A model generated the notes under the pieces. It did no database searches and was not told the origin of the DNA. It saw only the letters and a program-made list of their open reading frames with translations. The translations under genes and the position numbers were made by a program. Shown here piece by piece: positions 32,197-44,752 of a DNA stretch of 64,000 nucleotides (its first letter is position 1; every line of letters starts with the position of its first letter). The DNA comes from Colletes latitarsis (taxonomy: Eukaryota; Arthropoda; Insecta; Hymenoptera; Colletidae). Location: positions 30,055,501 to 30,119,500 of the forward strand of contig NW_027488367.1 in assembly GCF_051014445.1 (NCBI RefSeq). Direction: 5' to 3'.

Positions 32197-32415
32197 GTAT
32201 CTGAAGAATGCGAAAGTATAAGTCTGATGAGTGAAAATCTCAGGGCTAACCTAGACCTAACATGCATTATCCTCTAAAATATTGATCGAAACCAGGTTTA
32301 ATCCACTCTTTCAGTGTGGTACCACATTACTACGCGGTACAATCCAGAAAAGGACCAGGATCTGGCCAACAAGTGTGTGAAACATGCGAAAGTGTGAGTC
32401 TGATGAGGGCAAATC
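32197..32415 (-). repeat. Inverted stub of satellite A (about 1.25 monomers)
   Basis: The only stretch of minus-oriented satellite in the window. Read on the minus strand it gives 'gatttgccctcatcagactcacac', then the monomer to 'gcattcttcagatac'. It carries the variant 'ggattgtaccgcgtag' and the 'gaaagagtggattaaacc' form, which together match the plus-strand monomer at about 57126-57290 best among those I compared. It sits between the element 2 poly(A) and the truncated end of element 3. Confidence 0.88.
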
Positions 32416-32470
32416 CCTGTGCCGCGCGGCAGTGGTTGAGGTTGGCCTGGAGGAGGACGCGGGGCGGCAT
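32416..32470 (-). pseudogene. Element 3 ORF2 remnant (first 55 nt)
   Basis: The ORF2 start ATG at 32470 overlaps the ORF1 stop in TAATG. The first codons match element 2 (opening NLNHCRAAQ), then the sequence breaks into satellite A at 32415/32416. Only about 18 codons remain. Confidence 0.85.
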
Positions 32471-34347
32471 TAATTAATGGCCGCGCCAGCCTCCTCCCGG
32501 CCGTCCGTCCCCGTAGCACCGTCCACCTCCATGGAGGACGATGCCACCGCCCTCGGCACCGAAGCCGGTGCAGCCCGCCTCTTCCTCTCCTTCCGGGAGG
32601 GGGGGGAGCACTTCTTGCTCCCCACCCTGTGATCGGCTGGCCTCCCCATGTCCGCACACAGCGGGCAGTGGGGGGCCGCCGAGCACTGGCTCGCACGGTG
32701 CTCTTTGGCACCGCAGCGGTAACACTGACCGCTGCGGTCCACCGGCGAGGTGCACCACTGCCTCACGTGCCCCAATTCGAGGCAGCGGTGACACTGGAGC
32801 GGGCGCGGCGCGAGGACTTCCACTCGCGCCGAAACCCACCCCACCAACACCCTCCCGGATTCCGCCACCTTACGGGCGGCGGAGAGGGGGCACCGGGCCC
32901 ACACCGACCCGAGGCCGGAGGGCGACCTGCGGATCTCTCGGATCCGCAGGTCCTCCACAGGGCAGTTCCCCGCCCTCGCAAGGGCACGGGACACATCCTG
33001 TGCGCTGACCGAGTCGTCCAGCCCACAAACGCGCATCTCCGTGCGCTTCGTGGGCCGGGCGACCCGGACACCTCGCTCGCCCAGCTGCTCCCGGAGCCTC
33101 TGGGCGAGACGATCCGCCTTCGCGCCGCCTTCTGCACCGGGGATCTCCAGCAACAGACCCCCGGTCACGGCCCTCTTCGCCCTCACGGAGGCGATGCCCA
33201 GCTCTTCCAGGGAGATATTCTCCCTGGCGAGCCGCATCGCCTCCGCGAGGGTCAGGTCGCCCCCCTGCGCAACGGTCAGCGTCACCGCTGCCGTTTCTGG
33301 GGGACGACCTGGTCGTGCCTTCCCGACCTTCGCGGCCTTTACCTTGGCCGCCGGCGGCGGAGGCGGAGGCTGCGGTTGCGAGGCCTTCCTCGCCGCCCGC
33401 TTCGCCTTCCGCCCCACCACCTCACTCCACGCCACCCCCCCTTGGGAGGGTGCTGTGGAGGACGCGACCACCGCGACCACGGGTACACCACCCGCCTTGG
33501 GGGTCGCGACCCGGGGCCCTGGTGCCGCAACGCTGGGCGGAGCCTTCACTCCGCCCTTCTTTGCCTTCCCCGACTGTACCGGAACAGGTCGGGGAGGCAC
33601 CGCCTTCCTGCTGACCGCTCTTCCGGCGAGGAGCTCCTCCCGGAAGGCGGCCAGCTTGCCATCAATCATGTCCCCAATCCTCCTCAGAAGATCGTCTTCT
33701 GAGGAGGACGGGGACTTCTTCACGGGCGGAGTGCGGGTGGGGGGGCCCGCGGTGCCCCGCACCACTGCCGCCGCACTCCGCTTATTTACCTCCGCCGAGG
33801 GACGCGGCGGTGGAGGAGGAGGGAGGATGGGAGGGAGGGCCGCGCTGTTCCACAGCGCCTCTGCCCTCCTCCTCCCCTGTCGCTCCTCCTCCAACAGGAG
33901 CTGCAGACAGGCGTTCCGCCCTCTGAGCTCCCGCGCCGCCTCCCTCATTTCCTCCGCCGCGGCCTTCAGGGCCTCCGCGCCACCGCTTTTCTGCCCCTTA
34001 AAGACGCAGGCAGCGGCGACTTTCTCCACCCGCCTCAGGGACGAGGAGATCCTCTCCGATATCTCCTGGGTCACCTCGTCCCTGAGGCAACTCAGCCTCA
34101 CCGACGGGCTCATCGCCCCGCCCACCTCGACGACAGCCTGCCCCGTACTCTTCCTCTTAGAGCCTATGTGGCTCGTGCTGGAGGAGAAGGACGAGACCGA
34201 CGCCGTCTCGTGGTCCTCCTCCACCCTCCACGAAGCCGGACCTGGCGCTGAGTGGGGCGCGAGCGCCGCCACCCTAACCCCAACCCCGTCTCCGTCCTCC
34301 CCAACCGACAAAACCCGCCCCATCCCCATTTTATTTTCTGTGTCCAT
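32470..34347 (-). CDS. Element 3 ORF1: intact gag-like protein, paralogue of element 2 ORF1
   Basis: 625 aa from the ATG at 34347. The frame is open a little further upstream, but only with a GTG. It is the same length as element 2 ORF1 and differs by about 14 residues along its length, so roughly 98 percent identical by eye. The three C-terminal zinc knuckles and the pre-knuckle domain are complete. The protein could be made, but without its own ORF2 this copy could move only if another element supplied reverse transcriptase. Scattered substitutions with no stop or frameshift suggest the two copies are separate insertions of one family rather than one recent inverted duplication. Confidence 0.85.
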   Translation of the reverse strand: MDTENKMGMGRVLSVGEDGDGVGVRVAALAPHSAPGPASWRVEEDHETASVSSFSSSTSHIGSKRKSTGQAVVEVGGAMSPSVRLSCLRDEVTQEISERISSSLRRVEKVAAACVFKGQKSGGAEALKAAAEEMREAARELRGRNACLQLLLEEERQGRRRAEALWNSAALPPILPPPPPPRPSAEVNKRSAAAVVRGTAGPPTRTPPVKKSPSSSEDDLLRRIGDMIDGKLAAFREELLAGRAVSRKAVPPRPVPVQSGKAKKGGVKAPPSVAAPGPRVATPKAGGVPVVAVVASSTAPSQGGVAWSEVVGRKAKRAARKASQPQPPPPPPAAKVKAAKVGKARPGRPPETAAVTLTVAQGGDLTLAEAMRLARENISLEELGIASVRAKRAVTGGLLLEIPGAEGGAKADRLAQRLREQLGERGVRVARPTKRTEMRVCGLDDSVSAQDVSRALARAGNCPVEDLRIREIRRSPSGLGSVWARCPLSAARKVAESGRVLVGWVSARVEVLAPRPLQCHRCLELGHVRQWCTSPVDRSGQCYRCGAKEHRASQCSAAPHCPLCADMGRPADHRVGSKKCSPPSRKERKRRAAPASVPRAVASSSMEVDGATGTDGREEAGAAIN

Positions 34348-34731
34348 AAAAATCCCACGAGATGGTCGGAAATAAAGGTCCACCCGGGCAGAGCCGCCTT
34401 ACCCGGGTAAGCCTAATACTCCGGGAGTTCGGCAGGTTCCCCGGAGGTGGTCGCTTGGGATTGGGCCTTCTCCCCCAACCATGCATCCCATCGCCGCGCA
34501 CCATAGCTTAGGATTGGAGGGCGATTTTATAGAGTCGCCATACTCGTGGCCCAGGCGGTTAAGCCAAGACCCCCGTTCCTCCTGCCGTCACGTACCATTC
34601 ACAAAAACCAATAGGGAATTGTGAATGGGTCGTTGTGACGACCAACAGGAGGCTTACGGTGTGTGTATGACTCGGGTACCCCGGGTTCGTTAAGCCCGTA
34701 CTGCAGCTGAAAGGCTGGCAGCCCCTGAGGG
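34348..34731 (-). promoter_or_regulatory. Element 3 5' UTR
   Basis: Closely matches the element 2 5' UTR, including the CCCGGGT/GCCCGGG hairpin with loop AAGGCGGCTCT. Small differences occur, for example a 2-bp deletion in 'gtattaggc' against 'gtatataggc'. Confidence 0.65.
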
Positions 34732-36294
34732 AATCTAGCTCACACTTTCGCATTTTTCGCATACTTGTTGGCCAGATCCTGGGTTTTATCCGGTTTGGAT
34801 CACGTAGTAATGTGGTACCACACTGGAACAGTCAACAATTCTGGTTCCGATTAAGATTTTAGAGGATGCGCCGGTTATGTCTGGGTTAGGTCTGGTATTT
34901 GCCATCAACTGTCTCAGACTTTCGGATTCTTCACATACTTATTGGCCAGATCCTGGGTTTTTTCTGTATTGATTACCTAGTAGCGTGGTACCACAACGAA
35001 ACAGTCAATTAAACCTGGTTGCGATTAATATTTAAGAAGATAACGCCGGTCATGACTGGGTTAGGTCTGGTATTTGCCATCAACTGTCTCAGACTTTCGG
35101 ATTCTTCACATACTTATTGGTCAGATCCTGGGTTTTTTCTGTATTGATTACCTAGTAGCGTGGTACCACAACGAAACAGTCAATTAAACCTGGTTGCGAT
35201 TAATATTTAAGAAGATAACGCCGGTCATGACTGGGTTAGGTCTGGTATTTGCCATCATCTGACTCAGACTTTCGCATTCTTCGCATACTCGTTGGCCAGA
35301 TCCGGGGCTTTTTCTGATTTGGATCACGTAGTCATGTGGTACCACACTGAGACAATTAATTACACCTGGTTCCGATTAATATTTTAGAGGATAACGCCGG
35401 TTAGGTTTGTGTTAGGCCTGGTATTTGCATTCACCTGCCTCATACTTTCGCATTTTTCGCATACTTGTTGGCCAGCTCCTGGGCTTTTACTGATTTGGAT
35501 CACGTAGTAATGTGGTGCCAAACCCAAACAGTCAATTATACCTGGTTGCGATTAATATTTTAGAGAATTCGCCGGTTATGCCTGGGTTAGGTCTGGTATT
35601 TGCCATCATCTAGCTCATACTATTGCATTTTTCGTTTACTTGAATGGCCAGATCCTGGGCTTTTTCTGGTTTAGATTACATAGTAATGTGGTAACACACC
35701 GAAACAGTCAATTAAACCTGGTTGCGATTAATATTTTAGAAGATAACGCCGGTTATGTCTGGGTTAGGTCTGGTATTTGCCATCATCTGACTCATACAAT
35801 CGCATTCTTCGAATACCTGTTGGCCAGATCCTGGGTTTTTTCTGGTTAGATTACGTGGTAGTGTGGTACTACACCGAAATAGTCAATGAAACCTGGTTGC
35901 GATTAATATTTTAGAGGATAACGCCGGTTAGGTTTGTGTTAGGTCTGATATTTGCAATCACCTGCCTCATACTTTCGCATTCTTCGCATACTTATTGGCC
36001 AGATCCTGTGCTTTTTCTGATTTGGATCACGTAGAAATGTGGTACCACACTGAAAAAGTCAATAAAACATGGTTCCGATTAATAGTTTGGAGGATAACGC
36101 CGGTTATGTCTAGGTTAGGTCTGGTATTTGCCATCATCTGACACAGACTTTCGCATTCTTCGCATACTTGTTGGACAGATCCTGGTTCTTTTTCTGGTTT
36201 AGATTACATAGTAATGTGGTACCACGCCGAAACAATCAATTAAACCTGGCTGCGATTAATATTTTAGAGGATAACGCCTGCTATGTCTGGGTTA

Positions 36295-38945
36295 GTTCTG
36301 GTATTTGCAATCATCTGGCTCATACTTTCGCATTTTTCGAATACCTGTTGGCCAGATCCTGGGTTTTTTTTGGTTTGATTATGTAGTAATGTGGTACTAC
36401 ACCGAAATAGTCAATTAAACCTGGTTGCGATTAATATTTTAGAAGATAACGCCGGTTATGTCTGGGTTAGGTCTGGTATTTGCCATCATCTGACTCATAC
36501 TTTCGCATTTCTCGCATATTTGTTGGCCAGATCCCGGGCTTTTTCTGATTTGGATCACGTAGTCATGTGGTACCACACTGAGACAATCAATTACACCTGG
36601 TTCCGATGAATATTTTAGAGAATTCGCCGGTTATGTCGGGGTTAGTTCTGGTATTTGCAATCATCTGGCTCATACTTTCGCATTTTACACATACTTGTTG
36701 GCCAGATCCTGGGCTTTTTCTGGTTTGGATCACGTAGTAATGTGGTACCTCACTGAGACAATCAATTACACCTGATTCCGATGAATATTTTAGAGAATTC
36801 ACCTGTTAGGTTTGTGTTTGATCTGGTATTTGCAATCAGCTGCCTGATACTCTCGCATTTTTCGCATACTTGTTGGCCAGATCCTGGGTTTTTCTGGATA
36901 GGATCACGTATTAATGTGGCACCACACTGAAATAGTCAATAAAACATGGTTCCGATTAATATTTTGGAGGATAACGCCGGTTATTGCCTGTGTTAGGTCT
37001 GGTATTAGCCATCATCTAGCTCATACTTTCGCATTTTTCGCATAATTGTTGGCCAGATCCTGGGTTTTTTCCGGTTTGGATCACGTAGTAATGTGGTACC
37101 ACACTGGAACAGTCAATTATACCCGGTTCCGATTAATATTTTAGAGGATGCGCCGGTTATGTCTGGGTTAGTTCTGGTATTTGCCATCATCTGACTCAGA
37201 CTTTCGGATTCTTCGCATACTTGTTGGCCAGATCCTGGGCATTTTCTGATTTCGTTCACGTAGTAATGTGGTACCATACTGAAACAGTCAATTAAACCTG
37301 GTTCCGACTAATATTTTAGAGGATACCGCCGGTTAGGTTTGTGTTAGGTCTGGTATTTGCAATCATCTGCCTCATACTTTCGCATTTTTCGCATACTTGT
37401 TGGCCAGATCCCGGGCTTTTTCTGCTTTGGATCACGTAGTAATGTGGTACCACGCCGAAACAATCAATTAAACCTGGCTGCGAATAATATTTTAGAGGAT
37501 AACGCCTGCTATGTCTGAGTTAGTTCTGGTATATGCAATCATCTGGCTCATTCTTTCGCATTTTTCGAATACCTGTTGGCCAGATCCTGGGTTTTTTTTG
37601 GTTTGATTATGTAGTAATGTGGTACTACACCGAAATAGTCAATTAAACCTGGTTGCGATTAATATTTTAGAAGATAACGCCGGTTATGTCTGGGTTAGGT
37701 CTGGTATTTGCCATTATCTGACTCATACTTTCGCATTTTTCGCATATTTGTTGGCCATATCCTGGGTATTTTCTGGTTTGGATCACGTAGTAATGTGGTA
37801 CCACACTGAGACAATCAATTACACCTGGTTCCGATGAATATTTTAGAGAATTCGCCGGTTATGTCGGGGTCAGTTCTGGTATTTGCAATCATCTGGCTCA
37901 TACCTTCGCATTTTTCGCATACTCGTTGGCCAGATCCTGGGTTTTTTCTGGTTTGTATCACGTAGTAATGTGGTACCACACTGAGACAATCAATTAAACA
38001 TGGTTCCGATTAATATTTTAGAGGATAACTCCGGTTATGTCAGGGTTAGTTCTGGTATTTGCCATCATCTGACTAAGTCTTTCGCATTCTTCGCATTCTT
38101 GTTCGCCAGATCCTGGGCTTTTTCTGGATAGGATCACGTATTAATGTGGCACCACACTGAAATAGTCAATAAAACATGGTTCCGATTGACATTTTGGAGG
38201 ATAACGCCGTTTATGCCTGGGTTAGGTCTGGTATTAGCCATCATCTAGCTCACACTTTCGCATTTTTCGCATACTTGTTGGCCAGATTCTGGGTTTTATC
38301 CGGTTTGGATCACGTAGTAATGTGGTACCACACTGGAACAGTCAACAATTCTGGTTCCGATTAAGATTATAGAGGATGCGCCGGTTATGTCTGGGTTAGG
38401 TCTGGTATTTGCCATCATCTGACTCAGACTTTTGGATTCTTCGCATTCTTGTTGGCCAGATCCTGGGCTTTTTCTGATTTGGATCACGTAGTCATGCGGT
38501 ACCACACTGAAACAGTCAATTAAACCTGGTTCCGACTAATATTTTAGAGGATACCGCCGGTTAGGTTTGTGTTAGGTCTGGTATTTGCATTCACCTGCCT
38601 CATACTTTCGCATTTTTCGCATACTTGTTGGCCAGATCCTGGGTTTCTTCTGGTTTGGATCACGTAGTAATGTGGTACCACACCGAAGCAGTCAATTAAA
38701 CATGGTTCCGATTATTATTTTTGAGGATAACTCCGGTTATGTCAAGGTTAGTTCTGGTATTTGCAATCATCTAGCTCATACTATTGTATTTTTCGCATAC
38801 TTGAATGGCCAGATCCTGGGCATTTTCTGATTTCGTTCACGTAGTAATATGGTACCATACTGAAACAGTCAATTAAACCTGGTTCCGACTAATATTTTAG
38901 AGGATACCGCCGGTTAGGTTTGTGTTAGGTCTGGTATTTGCAATC
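36295..38945 (+). repeat. Satellite B higher-order segment, copy 1 (about 2651 bp, 15 monomers)
   Basis: Recurs at 40338-42988 with an offset of 4043 bp (23 monomers). The match is nearly exact in spot checks and ends abruptly inside monomers at both ends. Both copies include the variant monomers 'ttttttttggtttgattatg', 'gagaattcacctgtt' and 'gtcaacaattctgg'. Confidence 0.8.
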
Positions 38946-40337
38946 ATCTGACTCAGACTTTCGCATTCTTCGCATTCTTGTTCGCCAGATCCTGGGCTTT
39001 TTTTGGATAGGATCACGTATTAATGTGGCACCACACTGAAATAGTCAATAAAACATGGTTCCGATTGATATTTTGGAGGATAACGCCGTTTATGCCTGGG
39101 TTAGGTCTGGTATTAGCCATCATCTAGCTCACACTTTCGCATTTTTCGCATACTTGTTGGCCAGATTCTGGGTTTTATCCGGTTTGGATCACGTAGTAAT
39201 GTGGTACCACACTGGAACAGTCAACAATTCTGGTTCCGATTAAGATTATAGAGGATGCGCCGGTTATGTCTGGGTTAGGTCTGGTATTTGCCATCATCTG
39301 ACTCAGACTTTCGGATTCTTCGCATACTTGTTGGCCAGATCCTGGGTTTCTTCTGGTTTGGATCACGTAGTAATGTGGTACCACACCGAAGCAGTCAATT
39401 AAACATGGTTCCGATTATTATTTTTGAGGATAACTCCGGTTATGTCAAGGTTAGTTCTGGTATTTGCAATCATCTAGCTCATACTATTGTATTTTTCGCA
39501 TACTTGAATGGCCAGACCCTGGGCATTTTCTGATTTCGTTCATGTAGTAATGTGGTACCATACTGAAACAGTCAATTAAACCTGGTTCCGACTAATATTT
39601 TAGAGGATACCGCCGGTTAGGTTTGTGTTAGGTCTGGTATTTGCAATCATCTGCCTCATACTTTCGCATTTTTCGCATACTTGAATGGCCAGATCCTGGG
39701 CTTTTTCTGATTTGGATCAGGTAGTAATGTGGTACCTCACTGAAACAGTCAATTAAACATGGTTCCGATTAATATTTTAGAGGATAACTCCGGTTATGTC
39801 AGGGTTAGTTCTGGTATTTGCAATCATCAGGCTCATACTTTCGCATTTTTCGAATACCTGTTGGACAGAACCTGGGTCTTTTTCGGGATAGGATCACGTA
39901 TTAATGTGGTACCACACTGAAATAGCCAATAATACATGGTTCCGATTAATATTTTGAAGGATAACGCCGGTTATGGCTGGGTTAGGTCTGGTATTTGCCA
40001 TCTTCTAGCTCATACTATCGCATTTTTCGCATACTTGAATGGCCAGATCCTGGGCTCTTTCTGCTTTGGATCACGTAGTAATGTGGTACCTCACTGAAGC
40101 AGTCAATTAAACATGGTTCCGATTAATATTTTACAGGATAACTCCGGTTATGTCAGGGTTAGGTCTGGTATTTGCCATCTTCTAGCTCATACTATCGCAT
40201 TTTTCGCATACTTGAATGGCCAGATCCTGGGCTCTTTCTGGTTTGGATCACGTAGTAATGTGGTACCACACTGAGACAATCAATTACACCTGGTTCCGAT
40301 GAATATTTTAGAGAATTCGCCGGTTATGTCGGGGTCA

Positions 40338-42988
40338 GTTCTGGTATTTGCAATCATCTGGCTCATACTTTCGCATTTTTCGAATACCTGTTGGCCAGAT
40401 CCTGGGTTTTTTTTGGTTTGATTATGTAGTAATGTGGTACTACACCGAAATAGTCAATTAAACCTGGTTGCGATTAATATTTTAGAAGATAACGCCGGTT
40501 ATGTCTGGGTTAGGTCTGGTATTTGCCATCATCTGACTCATACTTTCGCATTTCTCGCATATTTGTTGGCCAGATCCCGGGCTTTTTCTGATTTGGATCA
40601 CGTAGTCATGTGGTACCACACTGAGACAATCAATTACACCTGGTTCCGATGAATATTTTAGAGAATTCGCCGGTTATGTCGGGGTTAGTTCTGGTATTTG
40701 CAATCATCTGGCTCATACTTTCGCATTTTACACATACTTGTTGGCCAGATCCTGGGCTTTTTCTGGTTTGGATCACGTAGTAATGTGGTACCTCACTGAG
40801 ACAATCAATTACACCTGATTCCGATGAATATTTTAGAGAATTCACCTGTTAGGTTTGTGTTTGATCTGGTATTTGCAATCAGCTGCCTGATACTCTCGCA
40901 TTTTTCGCATACTTGTTGGCCAGATCCTGGGTTTTTCTGGATAGGATCACGTATTAATGTGGCACCACACTGAAATAGTCAATAAAACATGGTTCCGATT
41001 AATATTTTGGAGGATAACGCCGGTTATTGCCTGTGTTAGGTCTGGTATTAGCCATCATCTAGCTCATACTTTCGCATTTTTCGCATAATTGTTGGCCAGA
41101 TCCTGGGTTTTTTCCGGTTTGGATCACGTAGTAATGTGGTACCACACTGGAACAGTCAATTATACCCGGTTCCGATTAATATTTTAGAGGATGCGCCGGT
41201 TATGTCTGGGTTAGTTCTGGTACTTGCCATCATCTGACTCAGACTTTCGGATTCTTCGCATACTTGTTGGCCAGATCCTGGGCATTTTCTGATTTCGTTC
41301 ACGTAGTAATGTGGTACCATACTGAAACAGTCAATTAAACCTGGTTCCGACTAATATTTTAGAGGATACCGCCGGTTAGGTTTGTGTTAGGTCTGGTATT
41401 TGCAATCATCTGCCTCATACTTTCGCATTTTTCGCATACTTGTTGGCCAGATCCCGGGCTTTTTCTGCTTTGGATCACGTAGTAATGTGGTACCACGCCG
41501 AAACAATCAATTAAACCTGGCTGCGAATAATATTTTAGAGGATAACGCCTGCTATGTCTGAGTTAGTTCTGGTATATGCAATCATCTGGCTCATTCTTTC
41601 GCATTTTTCGAATACCTGTTGGCCAGATCCTGGGTTTTTTTTGGTTTGATTATGTAGTAATGTGGTACTACACCGAAATAGTCAATTAAACCTGGTTGCG
41701 ATTAATATTTTAGAAGATAACGCCGGTTATGTCTGGGTTAGGTCTGGTATTTGCCATTATCTGACTCATACTTTCGCATTTTTCGCATATTTGTTGGCCA
41801 TATCCTGGGTATTTTCTGGTTTGGATCACGTAGTAATGTGGTACCACACTGAGACAATCAATTACACCTGGTTCCGATGAATATTTTAGAGAATTCGCCG
41901 GTTATGTCGGGGTCAGTTCTGGTATTTGCAATCATCTGGCTCATACCTTCGCATTTTTCGCATACTCGTTGGCCAGATCCTGGGTTTTTTCTGGTTTGTA
42001 TCACGTAGTAATGTGGTACCACACTGAGACAATCAATTAAACATGGTTCCGATTAATATTTTAGAGGATAACTCCGGTTATGTCAGGGTTAGTTCTGGTA
42101 TTTGCCATCATCTGACTAAGTCTTTCGCATTCTTCGCATTCTTGTTCGCCAGATCCTGGGCTTTTTCTGGATAGGATCACGTATTAATGTGGCACCACAC
42201 TGAAATAGTCAATAAAACATGGTTCCGATTGACATTTTGGAGGATAACGCCGTTTATGCCTGGGTTAGGTCTGGTATTAGCCATCATCTAGCTCACACTT
42301 TCGCATTTTTCGCATACTTGTTGGCCAGATTCTGGGTTTTATCCGGTTTGGATCACGTAGTAATGTGGTACCACACTGGAACAGTCAACAATTCTGGTTC
42401 CGATTAAGATTATAGAGGATGCGCCGGTTATGTCTGGGTTAGGTCTGGTATTTGCCATCATCTGACTCAGACTTTTGGATTCTTCGCATTCTTGTTGGCC
42501 AGATCCTGGGCTTTTTCTGATTTGGATCACGTAGTCATGCGGTACCACACTGAAACAGTCAATTAAACCTGGTTCCGACTAATATTTTAGAGGATACCGC
42601 CGGTTAGGTTTGTGTTAGGTCTGGTATTTGCATTCACCTGCCTCATACTTTCGCATTTTTCGCATACTTGTTGGCCAGATCCTGGGTTTCTTCTGGTTTG
42701 GATCACGTAGTAATGTGGTACCACACCGAAGCAGTCAATTAAACATGGTTCCGATTATTATTTTTGAGGATAACTCCGGTTATGTCAAGGTTAGTTCTGG
42801 TATTTGCAATCATCTAGCTCATACTATTGTATTTTTCGCATACTTGAATGGCCAGATCCTGGGCATTTTCTGATTTCGTTCACGTAGTAATATGGTACCA
42901 TACTGAAACAGTCAATTAAACCTGGTTCCGATTAATATTTTAGAGGATACCGCCGGTTAGGTTTGTGTTAGGTCTGGTATTTGCAATC
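40338..42988 (+). repeat. Satellite B higher-order segment, copy 2
   Basis: Copy of 36295-38945, offset 4043 bp. It is followed at about 43622 by a further partial copy of its last 1.1 kb. Confidence 0.8.
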
Positions 42989-43621
42989 ATCTGCCTCATA
43001 CTTTCGCATTTTTCGCATACTTGAATGGCCAGATCCTGGGCTTTTTCTGATTTGGATCAGGTAGTAATGTGGTACCTCACTGAAACAGTCAATTAAACAT
43101 GGTTCCGATTAATATTTTAGAGGATAACTCCGGTTATGTCAGGGTTAGTTCTGGTATTTGCAATCATCAGGCTCATACTTTCGCATTTTTCGAATACCTG
43201 TTGGACAGAACCTGGGTCTTTTTCGGGATAGGATCACGTATTAATGTGGTACCACACTGAAATAGCCAATAATACATGGTTCCGATTAATATTTTGAAGG
43301 ATAACGCCGGTTATGGCTGGGTTAGGTCTGGTATGTGCCATCTTCTAGCTCATACTATCGCATTTTTCGCATACTTGAATGGCCAGATCCTGGGCTCTTT
43401 CTGGTTTGGATCACGTAGTAATGTGGTACCTCACTGAAGCAGTCAATTAAACATGGTTCCGATTAATATTTTACAGGATAACTCCGGTTATGTCAGGGTT
43501 AGGTCTGGTATTTGCCATCTTCTAGCTCATACTATCGCATTTTTCGCATACTTGAATGGCCAGATCCTGGGCTCTTTCTGGTTTGGATCACGTAGTAATG
43601 TGGTACCACACTGAGACAATC

Positions 43622-44752
43622 AATTACACCTGGTTCCGATGAATATTTTAGAGAATTCGCCGGTTATGTCGGGGTCAGTTCTGGTATTTGCAATCATCTG
43701 GCTCATACCTTCGCATTTTTCGCATACTCGTTGGCCAGATCCTGGGTTTTTTCTGGTTTGTATCACGTAGTAATGTGGTACCACACTGAGACAATCAATT
43801 AAACATGGTTCCGATTAATATTTTAGAGGATAACTCCGGTTATGTCAGGGTTAGTTCTGGTATTTGCCATCATCTGACTAAGACTTTCGCATTCTTCGCA
43901 TTCTTGTTCGCCAGATCCTGGGCTTTTTCTGGATAGGATCACGTATTAATGTGGCACCACACTGAAATAGTCAATAAAACATGGTTCCGATTGACATTTT
44001 GGAGGATAACGCCGTTTATGCCTGGGTTAGGTCTGGTATTAGCCATCATCTAGCTCACACTTTCGCATTTTTCGCATACTTGTTGGCCAGATTCTGGGTT
44101 TTATCCGGTTTGGATCACGTAGTAATGTGGTACCACACTGGAACAGTCAACAATTCTGGTTCCGATTAAGATTATAGAGGATGCGCCGGTTATGTCTGGG
44201 TTAGGTCTGGTATTTGCCATCATCTGACTCAGACTTTCGGATTCTTCGCATTCTTGTTGGCCAGATCCTGGGCTTTTTCTGATTTGGATCACGTAGTCAT
44301 GCGGTACCACACTGAAACAGTCAATTAAACCTGGTTCCGACTAATATTTTAGAGGATACCGCCGGTTAGGTTTGTGTTAGGTCTGGTATTTGCATTCACC
44401 TGCCTCATACTTTCGCATTTTTCGCATACTTGTTGGCCAGATCCTGGGTTTCTTCTGGTTTGGATCACGTAGTAATGTGGTACCACACCGGAGCAGCCAA
44501 TTAAACATGGTTCCGATTATTATTTTTGAGGATAACTCCGGTTATGTCAAGGTTAGTTCTGGTATTTGCAATCATCTAGCTCATACTATTGTATTTTTCG
44601 CATACTTGAATGGCCAGATCCTGGGCATTTTCTGATTTCGTTCACGTAGTAATATGGTACCATACTGAAACAGTCAATTAAACCTGGTTCCGACTAATAT
44701 TTTAGAGGATACCGCCGGTTAGGTTTGTGTTAGGTCTGGTATTTGCAATCAT
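43622..44752 (+). repeat. Satellite B higher-order segment, partial copy 3
   Basis: Matches about 41860-42990 with an offset of 1762 bp (10 monomers) and 37817-38947 with an offset of 5805 bp (33 monomers). The 5805-bp offset also relates 39000-40200 to 44805-46000. Confidence 0.78.

Larger units (their letters stand above)
32416..34731 (-). mobile_element. Element 3: 3'-truncated R1-clade element, inverted relative to element 2
   Basis: Read on the minus strand it starts at 34731 with the same CCCTCAGGGGCTG as elements 1 and 2. It contains the 5' UTR and a complete ORF1 and stops 55 nt into ORF2, with a 2-bp overlap (GG) at the junction to satellite A. It corresponds to element 2 positions 26226-28541, the same 2316-bp span, with a few percent divergence. 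Losing the 3' end rather than the 5' end is not what incomplete target-primed reverse transcription produces, so recombination or rearrangement removed it. Confidence 0.9.

Noticed and set aside
34348..34383. N-terminal extension of element 3 ORF1 (12 extra codons)
   Set aside because: It begins with GTG, not ATG. The element 2-like ATG at 34347 gives the same 625-aa protein.
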